Part shown: piece by piece, positions 57,227 to 64,000 of the stretch
Numbering within the stretch: the stretch's first letter is position 1
Layout: each line of letters begins with the position of its first letter
DNA from: Pseudevernia furfuracea
Lineage: Eukaryota > Ascomycota > Lecanoromycetes > Lecanorales > Parmeliaceae
Reading direction: 5' to 3'
Assembly (NCBI GenBank): GCA_022315425.1
Contig: JAIUPT010000037.1
Span: 124,001 to 188,000 of the forward strand
Length of the DNA: 64,000 bases
Notes under the pieces: generated by a model
Databases searched by the model: none
Told to the model about the DNA's origin: nothing
What the model saw: only the letters and a program-made list of their open reading frames with translations
Translations under genes and position numbers: made by a program

Positions 57227-58553
57227 ATGCCCAAACCCAAAAAGAGCTCTGGCAAACCTCCCGCCAAACCCGTCACCTCCGATGCCTCTTCGACGTCACC
57301 CCTTGATCCCCCGTTCAGGCCAGCGCCCGCCGAACTATCAACCTTCCTCAATACCCTGACTTCCAAGTCCCATGTCTACATACTCAACCTCGACACGCAC
57401 CCTCTCGCCTTCAAACGGCGCATTTTCGCCGTCCCGCTCCTCCTCAACATATTCATCCTCATCCTGCTCGTCTTCCGCCTCCAAAGCGCCCTCCCCACTT
57501 ATTTCTTCCTCCTCCTCTCCGTTCTCGGCTATGAGAGTCCAGCCAACATCGACAAAAAGAATACGAATCAATTGGCACTACTCGGGATAAGTGGGGAGAG
57601 GACGTTGATGTTTGCAGGTGATTTTCTACTGTTTAGGTTTGTGGGGATGTGGCCATGGGACTTCTTTCTGGGGAAGGGCGGGGAGGCGAGTCCGGTGGGT
57701 TGGAGAAGGTGGTGCCGGTTTAGGGATGTGGAGATCGTGGTCAGGAGGAGTAGGAGGTGGGATGTTCCGCTCTTTGCCAAGGAGGGAAGCGGGGAGGCGG
57801 ATATGAGAGGGGAGGTGGAGAAGATGGAAGGGGTCAAGGAGGAATGGCTACAGGAAGGGAGACAAGGGACGTTGTTTAAAGAGAGGGTGTTGCCGGCTGT
57901 GGACAAGGGCTGGGTGAAAACCAAGACGAGCTACCAGATGCTGGACCAGAATTGGGACCTGTATTTCTCAGGCATGATCGAAGCGCAGGCACTCGTTGAC
58001 CAAGGGAAGAACAAGATCGACGACTTCCGAACAAGCGTGCTCGTTCATACGGAAAAATGGGGCTGGCTGATGTGGGACGTGTGGCGCGAGCATGAAGAAG
58101 GTGCAGAAGATGAGGGCACGAAGAAGCTACAGCTGATCAAGAATAAGCTGACGGCCATGGGGAAAGAGAATTTATTCTTCCGGTGGATTGAAGTTGTGCA
58201 GAGTGAGACGAGTCAGACGGGGCCATTTACGGCTGAAAGGTACGTTATCTCGGAGTCGTTCCATTGCGTGTCACGAGACGGGCTTCTTTCCCCTGCCTTG
58301 CTCCTAATCTTGTCTAAACATTCGACTTCTGTGATGCTATGGACTTTCCGTACTCTATGTGCTCCCTAGACTTCACTTATGGATTAAATCTGGCTCTTGA
58401 ATAGGTCATGCTGACTCTGAAATCATCTTCAGGCAGAAAAAGGCGGTACAGAAGATCAGGAGGGAGTTTGAGGAACAGGGGGTTGATTTCGAGGAGTTTT
58501 GGGGAAGCGTTGGAGGAGTAGAGGGGATGCCTGGGATGGAAATTGCTGGTTGA
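57227..58553 (+). CDS. Conserved fungal membrane protein of unknown function
   Basis: Exon 1 is 57227-58239, intron 58240-58432 (193 nt), exon 2 58433-58553; 377 residues. A basic start MPKPKKSSGKPPAKPVTSD precedes FRPAPAELSTFLNTLTSKSH and VYILNLDTHPLAFKRRIFAV, then two hydrophobic segments (PLLLNIFILILLVFRLQSAL and TYFFLLLSVLGYES) and a third around LMFAGDFLLFRFVGMWPWDF. The soluble C-terminal part has KTKTSYQMLDQNWDLYFSGM and KWGWLMWDVWREHEEG, and exon 2 ends in a charged helix (QKIRREFEEQGVDFEEFW). I recognise this as a broadly conserved ascomycete protein without an assigned role, probably in the ER or another endomembrane. The ATG at 57227 is the first that fits this conserved start. Confidence 0.82.
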
Positions 58554-58648
58554 TCCGGTAAGCGCGTCAACAAGCGCTTCTGCACTTATCCTTTGCTCCT
58601 TTGCACGTCTCACTGTGATACTGGTAGATTTCATCTTCGGCTACACAC

Positions 58649-59512
58649 ATGTCTCCACCAGCCACTGAAAAAGCCATGTCTTCCACTTCCCCAGCAACCT
58701 TTATCGATCAACAGCAGACTGTAGGACTATTCAACGCCGTTGAAAAAGCCACGTCTTCAGCTCCCCCAGCAGCCTTGGTCGATCAGCAGCAGACTGCAGG
58801 ACCATCCAGCGCCGTTTGAAGACGAGCTGCGTAAGCAAACCGCTGGACTCGAGGATGCGATCCGCCAGCTCAAACCCAGTCAAGACCCAAAACGTGAAGC
58901 CGTGAAGTACACTCTGCTTCAGGCTGAACTAGCTCAACTCCACGAGAACAACCTCAATTTACGTGTGGAGCTCCAAATGGCACAAGAGGTTCACCAAGCC
59001 CTGGAAGAGAAAGCACGAGAAGCACCATGCACTGGAAAGCGAGCATGAAAGATGCAAGAACCTGATGCAGATCATTTATACCGACCGGCAAAACTGCTAG
59101 CGCACTAAAACTCAACAAATCAGCTCCATCCATGCTTGGTGACCCCGAACAAACGGTCCAGCCCGAGTTTCGCGGTGAAAAAATCATCTTACTTAGCACC
59201 CCTGGCTTTTACAACTATCAAGAGCAGAGCTTTGAAGAAGCAAGACTGAGACGCTACGAGCTCACCACAAGTTGGCCGGCCTCCGCTACCTACACATTGT
59301 TTGACGGCTCTTCGTTGTCTTCAGGCCAGAACCTCTTCCAGCAGAGCAACGAACGAAATATTGAGAAGCGTGGAGGAGTGAGGGAGGGGCAAGACCCGCG
59401 CAGTATGGTTACTGCAGGTGCCAGCAGTGAGGGCTTCTTCAAGCCAGCGAATCCGGATGGAGATGCAATGGCCAACGTGACGTCACCTAGCAAGGACACT
59501 GGAAAATATTAA
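58649..59512 (+). pseudogene. Decayed gene with 75-bp duplication and frameshifts
   Basis: Frame one starts MSPPATEKAMSSTSPATFID and stops at 58817-58819, but protein-like sequence continues in a second frame (EDELRKQTAGLEDAIRQLK, VKYTLLQAELAQLHENNLNL), a third (KHHALESEHERCKNLMQIIY) and a fourth (SALKLNKSAPSMLGDPEQTV, then GFYNYQEQSFEEARLRRYE). Each shift is one or two bases and none coincides with a splice site. The first is visible as an extra T: GCCGTT-GAA at the first repeat junction versus GCCGTTT-GAA at the second. The encoded protein would have been a coiled-coil followed by a Gly/Ser-rich end. The SFEEARLRRYE segment loosely resembles a motif of fungal FG nucleoporins; this is a weak guess. 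Confidence 0.6.
58667..58816 (+). repeat. 75-bp tandem duplication
   Basis: Two copies, 58667-58741 and 58742-58816, each encoding EKA.SS.SPA...DQQQT.G...AV. They are 25 codons long and in frame with each other; about 80% identical by eye. Confidence 0.8.
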
Positions 59513-60316
59513 ACGGGGGACCCTTTTTATTGGCTCCAATCAGTGATGCGGTGGGGATGGAAGCGGAGGGCGGCAGGAAGTCTACATAATGGCAATGATA
59601 GAGAACGCTATCCCGTGCAGCAATACATAGCCCACTGGGGATACATACAGGTTTTCGAGAACTCCTTCATGCTATCCTATTCAAAAACGGCAGAATCTAT
59701 CACAGCAAAAAAATCCCCATGCATCAACTTTCCATCTTTTCAAAAAACAAGACCTGAATCCCAAGGAAGCAACGAGAGCTGAGATTGAGGGGGTTTGTGA
59801 GAAGCGTCGAAGGTGATGGAATATAAAAAAATTCGAAAATCAAAACGTTGTGATGCCAAGACCCCCCCTTACCCCCCCCCTCCCTATTTTTTTAAATCCT
59901 GTTGTGGATTTATTTTCATTTGGCAGGTTTTTTTGGGGTATAGATAGTATGGATTGAGTTGATGTAGGTAGGGGAGTAGAAAAGAGATCTATCCAACGCA
60001 TTGATGGAACGGAAGAGGTGTGTTGACAAAGAGTATTTGTCATGATACAGGCTCAGTTATGAGCACTTTAGAACGAACGGCCAAGAAATTTTTCTCTCAA
60101 CAGCTGTTTTTAGAATATACCAATATAATGAGAGAGTTAGAGAAGTCAGAGATTTTTCGAGAATGGCATAAAAGGAAGGGAGAATGCCCACATATCTTCA
60201 CACTTCCACTTCTTCATACACCCGTACAAAGTAAAGACAAGCCATATCAAGCGCCTATCAATCCACTTGTACACATCACTCATCAACCAACTCAACAACA
60301 ACACTCCTGCTTCGCC
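59513..60316. other. Intergenic with homopolymer tracts
   Basis: No recognised gene. It holds C runs and an A/T-rich tract (59820-59935). The frame of the next gene stays open upstream to 60020 without domain content, so the leader of that gene could start in this stretch. Confidence 0.4.
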
Positions 60317-61609
60317 ATGATGCCCGACTACATGACTCTTCACGCGTCTGCCTACCCTCCCGCCAGCTGGGCTTTCCTCGCAAACCGTCCGTCCAAGCCC
60401 TCGCGAACCTCCAACAATGAGCTCTGGACCGAGATGACCAATCGATACGAGCAATCCATGGCAAAACGATACCATGAATTCACCAGCAACTGCCTTTCAG
60501 AAACCGCCACAGCCGACAACATAAACAGGATGAGAGCTGACGCCAAGAAACGACATGGCCAACAAGGTGCGATCGCATTCGAAGACGCAGCAGATATCGA
60601 GGATCTGCTGGAAAAAGCAGACCGGTTCATCGAGGCTGTGGATGAACTAGCGAAAAACTCCATGAAAAGCATACCAGAAGAAGACGAATCCGGTGCCACT
60701 TACTCCCGGCGCCGACCAACTGTTAACGAGTCGCGCCAAATCAAAAAAGCCATACTCAACTCGAAGAATTACGACCAATTGCTTCAAAGCATTGATAAGA
60801 TCAAGAAATCCTTCAGGCCACGGCTCATGGACATTTACACCACCTGCCATGACTTCATCTGCACTCCTGTCGGCAAACATCCCCGCCCGAGATGGGCTCA
60901 GATCTGTCGCATTGACAAAGAAGTCACCGCTCATGTCGCTCATGTTGCCCATATCCAGCAGCAAGTGACATCCGATGTCGCCCAATTGGAAGACTTTCTG
61001 CGCGAGCAGCTTTATGACCAATATTGTTTGATGAGAGAGACCCCCATGGAGAAGAAAGACGAGACTTGGTTGCAGTATGGAGATTGTTTCATTTTGGGAC
61101 CAAAAAACGGTGAGGACGAAAGATCGTTGACGAAGGAGACTGCTGAGAATCTCGACCTAGGTGATCGCGGAGTTGAAAGACGACTTGACCGCATGATCGA
61201 TGGAACTGGACTGGATCCAACTTGGATAATGGACCGTATCGAGGACTATTGTAGAGGCAACGACCACATCGGCAGATGGCAGCGTTACGTGCAAGGCTGC
61301 CAGTGGGAAGAACTCGCAGCGAAACTTTCCGATGACATTGACCAGTTAGAGAAGATCAACAGCTCCAGCAAGTCGAGCAGCAGCAGGCAATGCAACATCA
61401 TGTCCAACATCCACAACACCAAACGGCAATTTTTCAAAAGGTTAGATGGAGCTCAAGACTTCGAATTGAGCGAGAGGGCGTTAAGGATGGACGAAGGATA
61501 TGAGAGTACATCGGCCTCATCATCGACGACATCGCTGGTGATGGACAGCTGGGATTATTCGAGAGATTTAGCGGAGTCATTGGAGGCTATGAGTGGTAGG
61601 ACACTTTGA
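60317..61609 (+). CDS. Uncharacterised soluble protein
   Basis: A single exon; from the ATG at 60317 (MMPDYMTLHASAYPPASWAF) it has 430 residues. The frame is open further upstream to 60020, including an ATG near 60059, but that extension (LERTAKKFFSQQLFLEYTNI) could be real or fortuitous. The protein is helical and charged (DAADIEDLLEKADRFIEAVD, SIDKIKKSFRPRLMDIYTTC, AQLEDFLREQLYDQYCLM), with a Ser-rich end (SSSKSSSSR, SASSSTTSL). There is no membrane helix, signal peptide or known catalytic motif. I do not recognise a family. Codon usage and the long uninterrupted frame support a real gene. Confidence 0.65.
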   Translation: MMPDYMTLHASAYPPASWAFLANRPSKPSRTSNNELWTEMTNRYEQSMAKRYHEFTSNCLSETATADNINRMRADAKKRHGQQGAIAFEDAADIEDLLEKADRFIEAVDELAKNSMKSIPEEDESGATYSRRRPTVNESRQIKKAILNSKNYDQLLQSIDKIKKSFRPRLMDIYTTCHDFICTPVGKHPRPRWAQICRIDKEVTAHVAHVAHIQQQVTSDVAQLEDFLREQLYDQYCLMRETPMEKKDETWLQYGDCFILGPKNGEDERSLTKETAENLDLGDRGVERRLDRMIDGTGLDPTWIMDRIEDYCRGNDHIGRWQRYVQGCQWEELAAKLSDDIDQLEKINSSSKSSSSRQCNIMSNIHNTKRQFFKRLDGAQDFELSERALRMDEGYESTSASSSTTSLVMDSWDYSRDLAESLEAMSGRTL

Positions 61610-61966
61610 GGGGTATGCATTTTTTTTAAACAAGTCAAAATGCTAGAGACTGACGCCTGGACAGACTCTAGGATGACAGTAAATTGGGATTTGGAAGGTC
61701 GTTTGTTGAATTTGGTGGAGGAGTAAAGGATTAAGTTGCTTTTTGGGGGTGGGGGAAACGGTTATCCACTACGTCATCAGCGTTTATTATTGAAGAGCTT
61801 CAGACCTTCAATATTATTGTAGCCTTCTACATACCTTAGCTTTTACTGTCAATCAAGGACTTATTCCAGCCCTCAAACAATCAGATCAACCTTCCACCTG
61901 TCCAATACCTGTGTCCGTTCAGCCATCTAAAATCACACACTCATCGACACCGTCTACACTTCAGTC
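61610..61966. other. Intergenic
   Basis: The 3' region of the preceding gene and the promoter of the next. AT-rich, no gene recognised. Confidence 0.45.
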
Positions 61967-62567
61967 ATGACACGACTACGATTGACCCCAGTCTTCAGAC
62001 CAATCACCTCCATCCGTTCTTCGCCTCGATCCCTTCTATCACCAGCCTACGTCCAGCAACACCGTCTTTACGCTGGCGGCTCCTCCTACGGCGGTGGAGA
62101 AGGCGACCCCAAAGGCGAGAACCCATCAGACCAAGGCTCGAACCCCTCCGCCGACCTCGAGCACCCAGGTCCAGCTCCCCCATCTGTCGGTCAAGGCACA
62201 GGAGGTGGACCTACCAAGGGGGGGGCAGAAGGTCACAATACACAGCAGAATGACTCCGGCAGCAGCGGTGCTCAGGCTAGTACGAGTGGGAGTGGAGGAG
62301 CAAGTGGAGGCGCAAGTGGAGGAGAGGGGGACGGACCACAGCCCAAGATTCACAAGCATGATGCGCCTGAAGAGCACACTCACAGTGACGAGGTGAGAGC
62401 GCACAATGAGGATATGGCAAAGAGGCATGATCGTCCTAATGAACAAAGCCCCGATAAGGACGATAAAGTCGACAAGGGATACTGGAGTGGTACGTTGCTT
62501 GCTACGTTTTCCCCATGAACTCGACTGATTGCTTGCAGGTCATGGTGGTGCCGACAGGAATCCGTAA
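61967..62567 (+). CDS. Small mitochondrial-type protein
   Basis: Exon 1 is 61967-62489, intron 62490-62538 (49 nt), exon 2 62539-62567; 183 residues. The N-terminus MTRLRLTPVFRPITSIRSSP is rich in Arg and Ser without acids, as in a mitochondrial presequence, followed by QQHRLYAGGSSYGGGEGDPK. The centre is Gly/Ser/Gln-rich and disordered. The C-terminus has HDAPEEHTHSDEVRAHNEDM, KRHDRPNEQSPDKDDKVDKG and, completed by exon 2, YWSGHGGADRNP. This ending ('DKGYW.G.GG.D..P') recurs in unnamed fungal mitochondrial proteins I recall. The role is unknown. Confidence 0.75.
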
Positions 62568-63206
62568 TGGGGACGGTTTGAGCTGAAGGCATATGGGCGA
62601 GCAGGCGAAGTGGAAAAATGTAACGATAGGAGGCATATCAAGGGCGACGGACTCCTGGAGCATATTCCGTTTGACAGGCAATGGAGTCAAGGACCGACTT
62701 TCATAGCAATGCCCTCGATTAATAATATCAAGCCACACTGGTTACCAGGGCTACGAAGTTGACGTGTCAGAATTGCGGGGAAGCGCTTGTGACCAGAAAT
62801 GAGAGTTGACATTCACGATCATGGTTGAATCTCTTCATGTTGGAGCCTCAAAAAGAGCTTCTTTGACCATTCCCAGCTTCTCGTAAAAGTAAATACTCAC
62901 AACCCGGCGGAAGCTCAAAACGCGCAAGGTACCTACCTACCTTACTTTACCTACAAGACCCTGAAAACAGGCGTTGTTGTCAATTGTCATTTCGTGGCTG
63001 CCCGCTTACGTCACTTTACAAGGCTCCTTCGCGCTAAACAGCTTTCCCCGTTTGTTGCTCGAAGCTTCTACTCCACAACACAGACCTCACGTCCTCATCC
63101 ACCACTTCAGTAGGTCATTATCGCCTTACCTCCCACCCTGATTTCTTCTGACCAGTCCTTCCATAGATAACTGCAGTTGAGGCACACACGTATACCCTGT
63201 TCCAAG
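62568..63206. other. Intergenic, promoter side of the Ish1/Msc1 gene
   Basis: No gene recognised. A short repeat, ggtacctacctaccttactt (about 62930-62950), resembles a motif also present near 20462. CT-rich sequence precedes the next start codon. Confidence 0.45.
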
Positions 63207-64000
63207 ATGAAGATTTCACTTTCCTCCGTGTTACTGTTCGCGTTGGTGACAGAGTCAACCGTTGCAAGCAGCTGGTTCGGTGGAGCTACTAAGGCAGGTC
63301 AGTACTCCTTTCACTCCTGCTGCTCTCCCATCTACTGTCCCTTCCTGACCAGATACTGCCTTTGAAAAATTCTGCAATGACAAGCTACGTCACATGGAGC
63401 TTCGGCTCCATCCATCCTCAATACACACTTTGATGCTCATGGACGCGTGTCTTCTCTCACTGATCCCATTCTTTAGCTTACAACAAATGGCACGAGACCG
63501 AGCTAGAGCGTTGGCTCTCGGACAACAACGTCCCCTACCCTACACCGGCAGACCGCAAAGATCTTGAGAATCTTGTAAAAAGCAATTGGAATGACAAAGT
63601 TGCCACACCGTACAAGGAATGGGACACTCCCCAGCTTCAGTCTTACCTCAAGTCCAAAGGTGCCGATACCAAGAAAGCCGCGGACACGAACAAGAACAGC
63701 TTGGTAAACTCCGTCAAGAGCTACTGGACGGACAGTGCGGACTCTGCCTCGGAATCGTATCACTCTGTGAAGGATTGGATTTTTGATAGGTATTCCTCAA
63801 TTCTTCACTAAAAAGATCCATTACTGACATTCAACACGCAGCTGGACCGACTCTCAGCTGAAGTCTTTCCTCGACCAAAACAATATTCCAGTACCTCAGC
63901 CTCGCAAGCGCGACACCATGATCGCAGCAGCTCGCTCGAACTACGAGTCTATTGCAAAGAAGCTTGGACAATCCATCCATTATCCCGGCGACTGGTTGTA
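63207..64000 (+). CDS. Ish1/Msc1 stress-response protein, 5' part
   Basis: Exons 63207-63297, 63477-63789 and 63842 to beyond the window end. A signal peptide (MKISLSSVLLFALVTESTVA) is followed by Ish1-type helix-extension-helix repeats: YNKWHETELERWLSDNNVPY, YKEWDTPQLQSYLKSKGAD and SWTDSQLKSFLDQNNIPVPQ. These are the tandem 'W...L..WL...G/N' units of fission yeast Ish1 and budding yeast Msc1, nuclear-envelope/ER proteins induced by stress. At least 187 residues are seen; full members have several more repeats. The splice at 63789/63842 falls inside the third repeat and restores 'DSWTDSQL'. Confidence 0.88.

Overview
The window reads as nuclear DNA of a filamentous ascomycete (Pezizomycotina). 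Genes are split by many short introns (mostly 40-80 nt) with GT..AG borders and CTRAY-like branch sites. Both strands are used, and the families are typical of this group: Atg11, Ndc80, a CENP-H-like protein, peroxin-14, seipin, an Nhp6-type HMG protein, an Hmt1-type ABC half-transporter, 2EXR proteins, a STAND/NACHT-ankyrin receptor and an Ish1/Msc1 protein. The class (for example Leotiomycetes or Dothideomycetes) cannot be decided from what is visible. Exon coordinates in the entries were worked out by hand from frame continuity and splice motifs; no transcript evidence was available.

Layout. 1-1039: 5' part of homoserine dehydrogenase (minus). 1467-2518: C2H2 zinc-finger protein A (minus). 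3569-4042: small conserved membrane protein. 4705-5238: truncated dehydrogenase. 5391-7917: membrane-anchored aspartic-protease-like protein. 8652-9786: broken secreted-type gene. 9.8-13.7 kb: low-complexity DNA and two inverted 2EXR copies, one decayed. 14572-18929: ATG11, divergent from a CENP-H-like gene (19169-19988). 21412-21911: nhp6. 23170-25203: nine-exon fungal protein of unknown function. 25.2-28.5 kb: gene-poor stretch with a run of 23 G. 28468-29.6 kb: unknown protein. 31243-32916: MFS transporter. 33294-34326: C2H2 protein B, an inverted paralogue of protein A whose similarity extends into the 5' leader. 34.9-35.3 kb: 49-bp tandem repeat and a tRNA-like Pol III unit. 36822-40505: NACHT-ankyrin-ZZ receptor. 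42010-43260: PEX14 with a predicted 7-nt micro-exon, divergent from NDC80 (43675-46126). 46532-48334: protein with a receptor-type N-terminal domain but no NTPase. 49529-50351: small four-exon membrane protein. 51448-55282: Hmt1-like ABC transporter. 55660-57033: seipin, divergent from a conserved membrane protein (57227-58553). 58649-59512: decayed gene. 60317-61609: unknown protein. 61967-62567: mitochondrial-type small protein. 63207-64000: Ish1/Msc1 protein, cut by the window end.

The genes do not form one pathway. Housekeeping genes sit in divergent pairs with short shared promoters (ATG11/CENP-H, PEX14/NDC80, seipin/57227 gene). They alternate with accessory, fast-changing segments at about 1.5-14 kb, 25-36 kb and 58.6-59.5 kb that hold duplications, broken genes, tandem repeats and the receptor locus. 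The most notable observations are the PEX14 micro-exon, the inverted zinc-finger duplication, the intron-containing tRNA-like unit and the receptor with its variant P-loop.
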